This document shows, piece after piece, positions 1 through 7,747 of a stretch of DNA of 57,316 nucleotides. Origin of the DNA: DASZHJ01 sp035581425 (GTDB lineage: Bacteria; Pseudomonadota; Alphaproteobacteria; ATCC43930; CGMCC-115725). The stretch's first letter is position 1. Every line of letters starts with the position of its first letter. The notes under the pieces are model-generated. The model saw only the letters and a list, made by a program, of their open reading frames with translations. It was not told the DNA's origin and searched no databases. The stretch covers positions 1 through 57,316 of the forward strand of contig DATJVP010000054.1 of NCBI GenBank assembly GCA_035581425.1, read 5' to 3'. Position numbers and translations under genes: made by a program.

Positions 1-2
1 TC

Positions 3-53
3 GAGGTCGATCGGCCCGAGCGCGTGAACGGGACGATCGAGAGCGCCGGCTGA
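3..53 (+). CDS. possible 3' end of a plus-strand gene cut by the window edge
   Basis: Frame 3 is open from the window edge to a TGA at 51-53 and would encode a 16-residue tail ending RVNGTIESAG. The tail is polar and non-repetitive, so it could be genuine, but it is too short to identify. It would converge on the glnT gene. Bases 54-204 hold no gene I can support, only a 6-base inverted repeat (71-76 with 85-90) without a T run, which is not a convincing terminator. Confidence 0.25.
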   Translation, partial: EVDRPERVNGTIESAG

Positions 54-204
54 ATAGACACGCGTAACCCCGCGCAGCAAGACTTGCGCGTGCATCTGGC
101 GTTCCCCATCTCTCGCCGCCGCCATCAACGGTGCGCGGGCTATTCCTTAGCCATGATACGCATAGGGACGGCGGCCGTGGTAAGACGAATTCGCTACGGA
201 TGGA

Positions 205-1512
205 TCAAGCGTCGAGCGTGTGATCCCGCTCCCACTGCGAGATGTGAGACGCGTAACTCTTCCACTCCCGGTGCTTGAGCTTGGCGTAGCTGTCGACGAA
301 GGCGGCGCCAAGCCCATCGCGCAGGACCGTGCTCGTCTCGAAGAGACGGACGGCGTCCAGCAGGTTCGCCGGGAGCCGCCGGAGATTGGCGATCGTATTG
401 CCTTCGACGTACATGTTGACGTCGAGGCGCTTGCCGGGTTTCCGGCGGCTCGAAATGCCGTCGAGACCCGCCGCCAATATGCCCGCCTGCAGGAGATAGG
501 GATTGACGGCGCCGTCGGCGAGACGCAGCTCGAAGCGGTCGGTATCCGGAATTCGCACCATATGGGTCCGGTTGTTGCCGGAATAGCTGATGGCGTTCGG
601 AGACCAGGTCGCGCCCGAGAGCGTAACCGGCGCGTCGAGACGCTTGAAGCTGTTGACGGTGGGATTGAAGATCGCTGCGAGCGCATCCGCGGAGTGGAGA
701 ACGCCGCCGAGGAAGTTGTATGCGAGCGCTGAGAGCCCGAGCTCGCCTTTGGGATCGCGGAATAGGTTCTTCTCGCCGCCGGTGTTCCACAGCGACACAT
801 GCGCGTGACAGCCGCTGCCGGTCAGCGTCGCAAAGGGTTTCGGCATGAAGGTTGCGCGGAGCCCGTGCTTCTCGGCAATCGATTTGACCATGTATTTGAA
901 GAAGACGTGACGGTCCGCGGTCACCAAGCAATCGTCATAGAGCCAATTCATCTCGAACTGGCCGTTCGCATCCTCGTGATCGTTCTGATAGGGCTCCCAG
1001 CCGAGCGCGATCATGGAATCGCAGATCTCGCGGATGACGTCGTAGCGACGCATGAGCGCGGCTTGGTCGTAGCAAGGCTTTTCCTGCGTGTCCCGGCCGT
1101 CGCCGATGCCGGACCCATCGGGCGCCAGCAGGAAGTATTCGCACTCGACGCCGCTCTTCATGCGGTATCCGAGTTTCTTGGCCTTCACGATTTGGCGTTT
1201 CAAAGCGACGCGCGGCGATGCCTCAACTTCCTTTCCGCCCATCCAGAGGTCCGCCGCAAGCCAACCGACTTCCGGCTTCCACGGCAGGATCATGAGGCTC
1301 TCGGGATCCGGCACCGCGAACATGTCGGGATCGGCCGGCGTCATGTCGAGCCAGGTCGCGAAGCCCGCAAACGCGGCGCCGACGCGCTGCATTTCCGCAA
1401 TCGCCTGCGCCGGCACCAGCTTCGCCCGGAGCACGCCGAAGAGATCGACGAAGCTGATGAGAAAGTATTTGATCTTCTCGCTCTTCGCGATATCCGCCAG
1501 GCTTTTCGCCAT
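205..1512 (-). CDS. glnT: type III glutamine synthetase / gamma-glutamylmethylamide synthetase (GlnT/GmaS family)
   Basis: Cytosolic ATP-dependent ligase of 435 aa that joins ammonia or methylamine to glutamate. The fold is shown by the metal-site segment GVECEYFLLA, the stretch NDHEDANGQFEMNW, the glutamate-binding loop GSGCHAHVSLW and the C-terminal NRTHMVRIPDTDRFELRL. The ATG is preceded by AGGAGG at ideal spacing. It is the last gene of a minus-strand operon behind glxB-glxC-glxD, the order known from rhizobia. In methylotrophs the same four genes are gmaS-mgsABC, which turn methylamine into N-methylglutamate. Family membership is near certain. Whether ammonia or methylamine is the substrate cannot be read from sequence, although the sox-type operon elsewhere in the window favours methylamine. 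Confidence 0.92.
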   Translation of the reverse strand: MAKSLADIAKSEKIKYFLISFVDLFGVLRAKLVPAQAIAEMQRVGAAFAGFATWLDMTPADPDMFAVPDPESLMILPWKPEVGWLAADLWMGGKEVEASPRVALKRQIVKAKKLGYRMKSGVECEYFLLAPDGSGIGDGRDTQEKPCYDQAALMRRYDVIREICDSMIALGWEPYQNDHEDANGQFEMNWLYDDCLVTADRHVFFKYMVKSIAEKHGLRATFMPKPFATLTGSGCHAHVSLWNTGGEKNLFRDPKGELGLSALAYNFLGGVLHSADALAAIFNPTVNSFKRLDAPVTLSGATWSPNAISYSGNNRTHMVRIPDTDRFELRLADGAVNPYLLQAGILAAGLDGISSRRKPGKRLDVNMYVEGNTIANLRRLPANLLDAVRLFETSTVLRDGLGAAFVDSYAKLKHREWKSYASHISQWERDHTLDA

Positions 1513-1572
1513 GATCCCTCCTGCCTCGTGATGTCCTCGCCGGTCTCGAGCGTCCCCTCCGCCAACGAGCTC

Positions 1573-2934
1573 CTATGCGCCGCCGCGACCGGGAATCCAA
1601 TCGGTTCCCGCGAGCGGCACTTTCGCCATCGCCGCCGCCTCGATCGTCAACGCGGCGAGGTCCTCAGGCTCCAGATTGTGCAGATGCGACTTGCCGCAGG
1701 CGCGCGCAAGCGTCTGCGCCTCAAGCACCATGGTCGCGAGATAGTTGCGCACCCGGTGCGCCGCCAATTCGGGATCGAGACGCGCCTCCAGCTCCGGGTC
1801 CTGCGTGGTTACGCCGACGGGGCAGCGGCCGGTCTGGCAATGATGACAATAACCCGGCGCCGTCCCGAGCTTGGCGTAATCCTCGAGGAATAGCGGTGCA
1901 TTGCAATTGAGCGCCATCAGCGCCGCTGTCCCGATCGACACCGCATCCGCTCCGAGCGCCAACGCCTTCGCGACGTCGGCACCGTTGCGAATTCCACCGG
2001 AGACAATGAGCTGAACCTTGCGATGCATATCGAGCTCTTGCAGAGCCTCGGCGGCCTGGCGCACGGCCGGGAGGGTGGGAATGCCGACATGCTCGATGAA
2101 AACGTCCTGCGTGGCCCCCGTGCCTCCCTGCATGCCGTCGACCACGACGGCGTCGGCCCCGGCCTTGACCGCAAGCGCCACGTCGTATTTGACGCGTGTC
2201 GCACCGACTTTGACGTAGATCGGCTTCTCCCAATCCGTGACCTCCCGGAGCTCCGCAATCTTGATCTCGAGATCGTCGGGTCCTGTCCAATCGGGATGCC
2301 GGCAGGCGCTGCGCTGGTCGATGCCGACGGGCAGCGTCCGCATGCCGGCGACACGCTCGGTCACCTTGAGGCCGAGCAGCATCCCGCCGCCGCCGGGCTT
2401 CGCCCCCTGGCCCACCACCACCTCGATCGCCTCGCAGCTCCGCATGTGATCGGGATCGTGCCCGTAGCGGGAGGGCAGGACCTGATAGACGAGGATCTTC
2501 GAGGCGCGACGCTCTTCCTGCGTCATTCCGCCGTCGCCGGTCGTCGTGCTCGTTCCCATCTCCGAGGCCGCCCGCCCGAGCGCCTCCTTGGCGTTGGCAC
2601 TGAGCGAGCCGAAGCTCATCCCCGCAATCGTGATGGGTATTTTCAGCTCGATCGGCTTCTTCGCGAAGCGCGCGCCGATCGTGACGTTCGTCGCGCATTT
2701 CTCGCGGTAGCCCTCCAGCGGATAGCGCGAGATCGACGCACCGAGGAAAATCAGATCGTCGAAGCTTGGCAGCCGACGCTTCGCGCCGAGGCCTCTGATG
2801 TCGTAAATGCCCTCCCGCGCGGCCCGCTGAATCTCGGCGATCACGACCGGCGGGAAGCTCGCATGCTCTCGGCGGCCGGCGGGGTTTGCGGCTGTGGCAG
2901 GAGCTGTCGGCTTCGCCTTAGTACTGCGCGGCAT
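1573..2934 (-). CDS. glxD: FMN-binding glutamate-synthase-like protein (GlxD / N-methylglutamate synthase subunit C)
   Basis: Stand-alone version of the FMN domain of the glutamate synthase large subunit, 453 aa. The middle holds the TIM-barrel FMN site (MSFGSLSANAKEALGRAA and SGGIRNGADVAKALALGADA). Near the C-terminus the cysteine cluster CHHCQTGRC followed by PVG matches the 3Fe-4S ligands of glutamate synthases. In the glx/mgs system the glutaminase, GXGXG and FMN domains are separate proteins. Its start overlaps the 3' end of glxC by 17 bases, so translation is probably coupled, and 60 bases separate it from glnT. The likely role is transfer of an amide or methylamide group onto a keto acid or glutamate. 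Confidence 0.9.
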   Translation of the reverse strand: MPRSTKAKPTAPATAANPAGRREHASFPPVVIAEIQRAAREGIYDIRGLGAKRRLPSFDDLIFLGASISRYPLEGYREKCATNVTIGARFAKKPIELKIPITIAGMSFGSLSANAKEALGRAASEMGTSTTTGDGGMTQEERRASKILVYQVLPSRYGHDPDHMRSCEAIEVVVGQGAKPGGGGMLLGLKVTERVAGMRTLPVGIDQRSACRHPDWTGPDDLEIKIAELREVTDWEKPIYVKVGATRVKYDVALAVKAGADAVVVDGMQGGTGATQDVFIEHVGIPTLPAVRQAAEALQELDMHRKVQLIVSGGIRNGADVAKALALGADAVSIGTAALMALNCNAPLFLEDYAKLGTAPGYCHHCQTGRCPVGVTTQDPELEARLDPELAAHRVRNYLATMVLEAQTLARACGKSHLHNLEPEDLAALTIEAAAMAKVPLAGTDWIPGRGGA

Positions 2935-3601
2935 GGTCGACCTTGAAATTGTAGAGCTGGCGCGCGGAGCCGAAGCGCCGAAACCGCGCCGCCTGGACCC
3001 TCAAGCCGGCGCTCGCCAGAAGCTGCTCCAGCTTCGACCGATGCTCATCCGTCATGGGCTTTTCGATGCAGTCGGAGCCCAGGCTCTCGACCTCGCCGCC
3101 AACGTAGATGACGGCCTCGTAGATCGAGTCCCCGAGATGGGCTCCGGCATTGCCGCAGACCACGAGGTGGCCCGCTTGTGCCATGAAGGCGCTCATATGC
3201 CCGACGGAGCCGCCGACGACGATATCGACCCCTTTCATCGAGATGCCGCAGCGGGAGCTCGCATCGCCGCCGATCACGACGAGGCCGCCGCGCCCGGAGG
3301 CCGCAGCGGATTGCGAGGCATTTCCTTTCACGCGGACGACGCCCGACATGATGTTCTCGGCAAGGCCCGGCCCCGCATGTCCGTTGATCGTGATTTCCGC
3401 CTGCTTGTTCATGCCGCCGCAGTAGTAGCCGACATGTCCCTCGATCTCGATGCTCAGCGGCCGGTCCAGCCCGGCCGCCAGCGCGTGCGCTCCCTTGGGA
3501 TTCGTTATTTTCCAGAGCCGCTCGTTCGTATCGCGCGGGAGGCGATGCAGGCGCTCGTTCAAGGCACGCACGCCCAGAGACTCGACATCGACCTCGATCA
3601 T
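2918..3601 (-). CDS. glxC: glutamate synthase GXGXG-domain protein (GlxC / MgsB family)
   Basis: Protein of 227 aa equal to the C-terminal beta-helix (GXGXG) domain of glutamate synthase, a structural domain that packs between the glutaminase and FMN domains. Repeated glycine-rich turns such as GRGGLVVIGGDASSRCG, GGSVGHMSAFMAQAG and GNAGAHLGDSIYEAVIYVGG show the beta-helix. I chose the ATG at 3601, which overlaps the glxB stop by one base (TGATG), rather than the TTG just before it. It lies between glxB and glxD in the operon and has no catalytic role of its own. Confidence 0.9.
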   Translation of the reverse strand: MIEVDVESLGVRALNERLHRLPRDTNERLWKITNPKGAHALAAGLDRPLSIEIEGHVGYYCGGMNKQAEITINGHAGPGLAENIMSGVVRVKGNASQSAAASGRGGLVVIGGDASSRCGISMKGVDIVVGGSVGHMSAFMAQAGHLVVCGNAGAHLGDSIYEAVIYVGGEVESLGSDCIEKPMTDEHRSKLEQLLASAGLRVQAARFRRFGSARQLYNFKVDHAAQY

Positions 3602-4500
3602 CAATGCTTCTGCCAGCTATAGACCGTCGCGGGAGAGGGCTCCCAGATCCGCGACTGGTCCGCACCTGGGAGATGCGCGATCGCGCGGTACTCCGAGGCC
3701 ATGGCGACCCAATCGTCGGTCTCGGCGAGCACGGCGGGCTTGCAGGCGATCGGATCGCGCACGACCGCAAAGCCGTCCTTTGTTCCGATCGCGAAGGTGT
3801 AGAAACCGTCGAGGTCGGAGATGCCTGATTTCAACGCCTCCTTGAGCGTCGCTCCCTCGCCGAGCAGATGCGTGAAATAGCCTGCGGCGACCTCGGTGTC
3901 GTTGTCGGTCTGGAATTCGATGCCGTGCCGGGAAAGCCAGCGCCGCATGCGATTGTGATTGGAGAGCGAGCCGTTGTGCACGAGGCAGAGATCGAGCCCG
4001 GTCGAGAACGGATGCGAATGCTGGGTCGTTACCGCGCTCTCGGTCGCCATGCGCGTGTGGCCGAGCGCATGCGATCCCGCGAGCTCCTCGAGGCCGAAGC
4101 GGCGGACCACTTCCTTGGGGTTGCCTTTCTCCTTGTAGAGCTCAATGCAGTCACCGACGCCCATGATACGCACTTCGGGACGATGGTGCGCGAGCCAATG
4201 GCGCGCCGTCTCCACCGGCATGGCCGCAGTGAGAAGGAGGTGACTGCCTCTCGCCTCGCCGCGCACTTTCGTTCCGATTTCCTCTGACATCTCGCGCATG
4301 AGCCGATCCCACCCGAAATCCGGATCGGGATGGAAGAGCGTAACCTTGATGGAGCCCCGCGGCGCGGGATTGCGGTAGATCGCGAATCCCGCGCTGTCCG
4401 GCCCGCGATCGCTGAGCGCGCTCAGCATCGCCGACAGATGCTTGCCGAGCGACGACTCAAGAGCCGAATTCTTGAGGAAGAGACCCACGATGCCGCACAT
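3601..4500 (-). CDS. glxB: class II glutamine amidotransferase (GlxB / MgsA family)
   Basis: Glutaminase subunit of 299 aa, the first gene of the glx operon. The N-terminus MCGIVGLFLK presents the catalytic Cys2 after methionine removal, as in all Ntn-type glutamine amidotransferases. GHTRMATESAV and LVHNGSLSNHNRMR are the conserved glutamine-binding loops, and DNDTEVAAGYF follows. It would release ammonia, or handle gamma-glutamylmethylamide made by GlnT/GmaS, and pass the amine to the GlxC-GlxD core. A GGAGG lies seven bases before the ATG. The divergent XRE-cupin gene makes it the probable target of that regulator. Confidence 0.92.
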   Translation of the reverse strand: MCGIVGLFLKNSALESSLGKHLSAMLSALSDRGPDSAGFAIYRNPAPRGSIKVTLFHPDPDFGWDRLMREMSEEIGTKVRGEARGSHLLLTAAMPVETARHWLAHHRPEVRIMGVGDCIELYKEKGNPKEVVRRFGLEELAGSHALGHTRMATESAVTTQHSHPFSTGLDLCLVHNGSLSNHNRMRRWLSRHGIEFQTDNDTEVAAGYFTHLLGEGATLKEALKSGISDLDGFYTFAIGTKDGFAVVRDPIACKPAVLAETDDWVAMASEYRAIAHLPGADQSRIWEPSPATVYSWQKH

Positions 4501-4569
4501 GGAGGCGCCTCCGGCTGAAACTCAGGCCGAAGTCAGGCTGGCATTTCGGCGTAGCAGCGTCAACCGTTT

Positions 4570-4594
4570 GGAACATTTGTTTCTTGGGGCGAAA
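4570..4594. promoter_or_regulatory. imperfect palindrome in the glxB / XRE-cupin divergent region
   Basis: GGAACATTTGTTTC at 4570-4583 pairs at six of its seven symmetric positions if one G-T pair is allowed, and it lies in the 140-base gap between the divergent glxB and regulator genes. The segment ATTTGTTTCTTGGGGCGAAA resembles the motif found before the second XRE-cupin gene (ATTTGTTCTTGACAGAAA at 20789-20806) apart from one inserted base and three changes. It is a candidate operator for one or both XRE-cupin proteins. The position is seen; the function is inference. Confidence 0.4.
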
Positions 4595-4640
4595 CTCAAT
4601 ATCAAGGGGTTGGTCGGTTCACGGCGTCAGGGAGGCGGCA

Positions 4641-5318
4641 TTGAGCAAGCGACCCCGGCAGCGAAACCTGAGTCCTCGCGCGGCGCGTCAGGCGAATACC
4701 GAGGACCTCAAGACGGGCTCCTCGGCGCCTGACGCAAATGTGCCGTCCAGCCTTCAAGCCAGCATCGGCACCAGGGTCCGGCACCTGCGGAAGTCGCTCG
4801 ACTTGACGATTGCGGAGCTCGCGGCCGCATCGGAGGTCTCGGCGGGCATGCTCTCGAAGATCGAGAACGGCATGATCACGCCGTCGCTGAACACGCTCGA
4901 TCAGCTTGCGAAGGCGCTCAACGTCCCCATCAGCCAGCTATTCTCCGAGATGGAGGAGCGTCGGGATTGCTCGTTCGTCAAGTCGGGCACAGGCTTGAGG
5001 ATCGAGCGCCGCGGCACCAAGGCCGGCCATCTCTACGATCTGCTCGGCCATTCATTGTCAGGGGAGATCGCGACGGAGCCCTATCTGATTACGTTGAGCG
5101 AGGATGCGGTTCCCTACACGAATTTCCGCCACGCCGGTCTCGAGTTCATCTACATGCTCTCGGGCAAGGTCCGTTATCGGCACGCGGACCGGTCCTATCT
5201 GATGGAGCCAGGCGACGCGCTCTTCTTCGATGCCGCGGCTCGTCATGGGCCCGAGCAGCTGATTCGGGCTCCCATGAAGTACCTCTCCATCATCATCTAC
5301 AAGCGGGAGGATCGATGA
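4641..5318 (+). CDS. XRE-family transcriptional regulator with C-terminal cupin domain
   Basis: DNA-binding regulator of 225 aa. An XRE helix-turn-helix (IGTRVRHLRKSLDLTIAEL through VSAGMLSKIENGMITPSL) follows a roughly 40-residue basic, flexible N-terminus, and a cupin_2 ligand-sensing barrel (GLEFIYMLSGKVRYRH, MEPGDALFFDAAARHGPEQL) ends the protein. I chose the TTG at 4641 because AGGGAGG precedes it at five bases; an upstream in-frame TTG at 4584 has no comparable site. Regulators of this build commonly control amine and amino acid catabolism. Divergent placement suggests control of the glx-glnT operon. It is a paralogue of the regulator at 20094-20741. Confidence 0.9.
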   Translation: MSKRPRQRNLSPRAARQANTEDLKTGSSAPDANVPSSLQASIGTRVRHLRKSLDLTIAELAAASEVSAGMLSKIENGMITPSLNTLDQLAKALNVPISQLFSEMEERRDCSFVKSGTGLRIERRGTKAGHLYDLLGHSLSGEIATEPYLITLSEDAVPYTNFRHAGLEFIYMLSGKVRYRHADRSYLMEPGDALFFDAAARHGPEQLIRAPMKYLSIIIYKREDR

Positions 5319-5337
5319 CGGCCCGGCGCCGGCGTCA
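5316..5337. terminator. weak hairpin spanning two convergent stop codons
   Basis: The 22 bases from the TGA of the XRE-cupin gene to the TGA of the RidA gene form a stem TGACG-(bulge)-CC with GG-CGTCA around a seven-base loop. The downstream tract on the plus strand (CTTTCCC) is only moderately T-rich and the minus side has no T run. It may act as a weak bidirectional terminator. Confidence 0.35.
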
Positions 5338-5730
5338 CTTTCCCACATAGGCCGTCGCTTCGATCTCGACCAGCATTTCCGGCTCGGCCAAGTTCGCCTC
5401 AACGGTTGTCCGCGCCGGCGGGTCGGACGGGAAAGCCTTGGCGAACTCCTCGTTCATTGCCTGGAAATCGGCGATGTTCCGGAGATAGACGTTGCATTTG
5501 AGAACGTCGTGCATCGTCGCGCCGCCCTCTTTCAGGACCGCCTCGACGTTCCTGAGAACCTGCCGCGTCTGCGCGCGGACGTCGTCAATGCCGACGAGCT
5601 CACCCCTCTCGTTCCAGGCAACTTGGCCCGCGGTATAGACGTAATCCCCGCCGCGAGTGCCGGGCGAATAGGGATAGGTCGGGCGCGGCTGGAAGGACAG
5701 ACTCTTCGGACGCAGGATTCGTCGCGGCAT
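5335..5730 (-). CDS. RidA/YjgF/RutC-family enamine/imine deaminase
   Basis: Small soluble protein of 131 aa of the Rid family, which hydrolyses reactive enamines and imines released by flavin or PLP enzymes. The signature region ARTTVEANLAEPEMLVEIEATAYV contains the arginine that contacts the substrate carboxylate, and YVYTAGQVAWNERGELVG is the usual N-terminal strand pair. It is the last gene of a minus-strand trio with an LLM flavoenzyme 43 bases upstream and an alpha/beta hydrolase before that. This is the protein set of the Rut pathway (RutA, RutC, RutD), so it may deal with an aminoacrylate-like product. Confidence 0.9.
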   Translation of the reverse strand: MPRRILRPKSLSFQPRPTYPYSPGTRGGDYVYTAGQVAWNERGELVGIDDVRAQTRQVLRNVEAVLKEGGATMHDVLKCNVYLRNIADFQAMNEEFAKAFPSDPPARTTVEANLAEPEMLVEIEATAYVGK

Positions 5731-5773
5731 CTACGGGCCCCCGCCTTGATTGCTGACGCGACAGCATATCACG

Positions 5774-6844
5774 CTAGGCCGAGAGCGCGCGTCGATCGCG
5801 GCGGTCCTCCGCGAAGACTGGCATCACCTCGTCGATGAAGAGGCGCAGCGATTTCTTCTGCTCCGCATGTGGCAGTCCGAAGCTGGCGGAATAGTTGAAG
5901 TAGTCGACACCGAGTGCCTCGTAGCGCTTGAGCTTGCCGATCACTTCCTCGGGCGTGCCGAACATCAGGTTCTCGCGCAGTAGCCCGGGGGCGTATTCGG
6001 CGCGATTGCCGAGTTGAGATAGGTCGACCGGCTCGGCAAATCCGTCTTGCACGCCGCCGAGGTTCTTGAAGAGGTTCTCGAACCGTGCGCTTTGTTGAAC
6101 CACCGCGTTCACCGGTCCTTCCCATTGATCCGGTCGGGCGTAGACCGCGGTGTGGCGCATGGTGAGGAAGCTCGGACGCTCCGGCTGCGGGTGCGCTCGG
6201 AGCGCTGCATCGAATTGTCCCTTGTATTTCTCGACCTCGGCGAAGGGCCGCGAGATCGCCCAGGACATGATGCTGCAGCCGTTGGCAAGCGCCCAGTCAT
6301 AGGTGCCGGGATCGCGCGCCGCGACCCAGATCCGCGGGTGCGGCCGCTGCAGCGGCTTCGGCACCGAGGTCGCGGCCGGAAAGCTCCAGTAGGTTCCGCG
6401 ATGCTCGTAATCGCCCTGCCAGAGCGCCTTCAGCACCGGCAGCATCTCCTGCATGTAGGGGACGCCGAGCTGTTGCTGCATGCCGCCGGCCATACGGTCG
6501 AATTCGCGTTGATAGGCGCCGCGCCCGATGCCGAACTCGAGGCGTCCGTTGGTCAAGACGTCCAGCAGCGCCGCTTCGCCCGCGAGCTTGATCGGATGCC
6601 AATAGGGGGCCACGACGACCGCAGTACCGAGCCGTATGCGCGTCGTGTGGGCGCCCCACCAGGCGAGTAGCTGAAATGGGTTGGGCGCGATCGTGATCTC
6701 GATCGCGTGGTGCTCGGCAGCCCAGACGATCTCAAATCCGCCCTCGTCGGCCATCTCGACCATCTCGAGCGCCTGCCGCGCAACCTCGCTCATGTCGAGG
6801 TCCGGCGATGTGCGCGCCATGTTGAGGGCGAGGGTGAATTTCAT
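5774..6844 (-). CDS. LLM-class flavin-dependent monooxygenase (luciferase-like)
   Basis: Bacterial-luciferase-fold enzyme of 356 aa, expected to use FMNH2 and oxygen. Family features: MKFTLALNMARTSPD at the start, the conserved EHHAIEIT near residue 45, GTAVVVAPYWHPIKLAGE, the NGRLEFGIGRGAYQREF stretch and the C-terminal GTPEEVIGKLKRYEALGVDY. The ATG follows the hydrolase stop by four bases, so the two are co-transcribed. The sequence is closer to general LLM oxidoreductases than to true RutA, so uracil is not assumed. The partner RidA and hydrolase suggest oxidative opening of a nitrogen-containing ring or amide. Confidence 0.88.
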   Translation of the reverse strand: MKFTLALNMARTSPDLDMSEVARQALEMVEMADEGGFEIVWAAEHHAIEITIAPNPFQLLAWWGAHTTRIRLGTAVVVAPYWHPIKLAGEAALLDVLTNGRLEFGIGRGAYQREFDRMAGGMQQQLGVPYMQEMLPVLKALWQGDYEHRGTYWSFPAATSVPKPLQRPHPRIWVAARDPGTYDWALANGCSIMSWAISRPFAEVEKYKGQFDAALRAHPQPERPSFLTMRHTAVYARPDQWEGPVNAVVQQSARFENLFKNLGGVQDGFAEPVDLSQLGNRAEYAPGLLRENLMFGTPEEVIGKLKRYEALGVDYFNYSASFGLPHAEQKKSLRLFIDEVMPVFAEDRRDRRALSA

Positions 6845-6848
6845 GGCG

Positions 6849-7628
6849 TTACTCCCGGCTCAGGAAATCGATCAGCAGATCCGCGATCTTATCCGGCGCC
6901 TCGAGCAGTACGCTATGCTTGAGGCCCGCCAGGATATGGAGGCTCGACCCTGGGATCGCCTCGTGCATGAACCGCGCCATGCGCGTGTTCGATCCGACAT
7001 CGTGCTCGCCGGTGACGACAAGGGTGGGGTGCCGGATCAGATGGAGGCGCGGACCGACATCGCCCTCGGCGAAGACCCTATAGGCGGCGGAGTAGGAGCG
7101 ATGGTCGTTTGCCTTGAGCTCCTCGAGCCGCCGGCGGATGATCTCGGGGTTCGCCTTCTGAAACGCCTCGGTGAACCAGCGGCCTTGGGCTGCCGCGACG
7201 ACGGAGGCGATGCCTTCCTCTGCGACCTTGCGCGCGCGGGCCAGGACGTTCTCGCGCTCCTCGGCGGTACGTCCCGCGACGGCGCTGATGAAGGCAACCT
7301 TTTCCACGCGCTCGGGATGAGCGAGCACGAAGGCCTGCGCGATCATTCCGCCGAGCGAAAAGCCCACGAGATGCGCGCGCGCGACTCCCGAGGCGTCGAG
7401 CACGGAGGAGACGTCGTCCAGAAAATCCTCGAGCCGGCAGGTCTCGATTCGGCTCGATTGGCCGTGGCCGCGCAGGTCCAAGCGCAGCACGCGATATCGG
7501 GGCGCAAGACGCGCCGCGATCGCATCCCAGCTGCGGAGATCGGAGCCCACCCCGTGTATCAGCATGACGGGCGGTCCGGTCCCTTCGACGAGGTAATGGA
7601 TCTCGATGCCGTCTCTGACGATCCTCAT
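6849..7628 (-). CDS. alpha/beta hydrolase
   Basis: Hydrolase of 259 aa with the nucleophile elbow GFSLGG (serine nucleophile), the oxyanion motif LIHGVGSDLRSWD, a likely acid in VVTGEHDVGSN and the late histidine in AGLKHSVLLEAPDKIADLL. I chose the ATG at 7628, preceded by GGGAGAG, over the in-frame TTG six codons upstream. It is the first gene of the hydrolase / LLM / RidA operon and is divergent from the GntR gene, which may regulate it. Size and context resemble RutD (aminoacrylate hydrolase) and 3-oxoadipate enol-lactonases, but the substrate is unknown. Confidence 0.88.
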   Translation of the reverse strand: MRIVRDGIEIHYLVEGTGPPVMLIHGVGSDLRSWDAIAARLAPRYRVLRLDLRGHGQSSRIETCRLEDFLDDVSSVLDASGVARAHLVGFSLGGMIAQAFVLAHPERVEKVAFISAVAGRTAEERENVLARARKVAEEGIASVVAAAQGRWFTEAFQKANPEIIRRRLEELKANDHRSYSAAYRVFAEGDVGPRLHLIRHPTLVVTGEHDVGSNTRMARFMHEAIPGSSLHILAGLKHSVLLEAPDKIADLLIDFLSRE

Positions 7629-7747
7629 GAGCGCTCTCCCGCGCAACCGATCCCGCGCCCCGGTCCAAGGTGAATGATACCCGTCGCCGGTGGTTCCCGC
7701 AGGGAATCGTCGTATAGTGCATGCCCTGACGAAGACGGAGGAACCGG

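Noticed and set aside
5774..6844. Calling the LLM enzyme RutA and the trio a pyrimidine pathway
   Set aside because: The sequence lacks the RutA N-terminal and mid-protein features I know, and rutB, rutE, rutF and rutG are absent.
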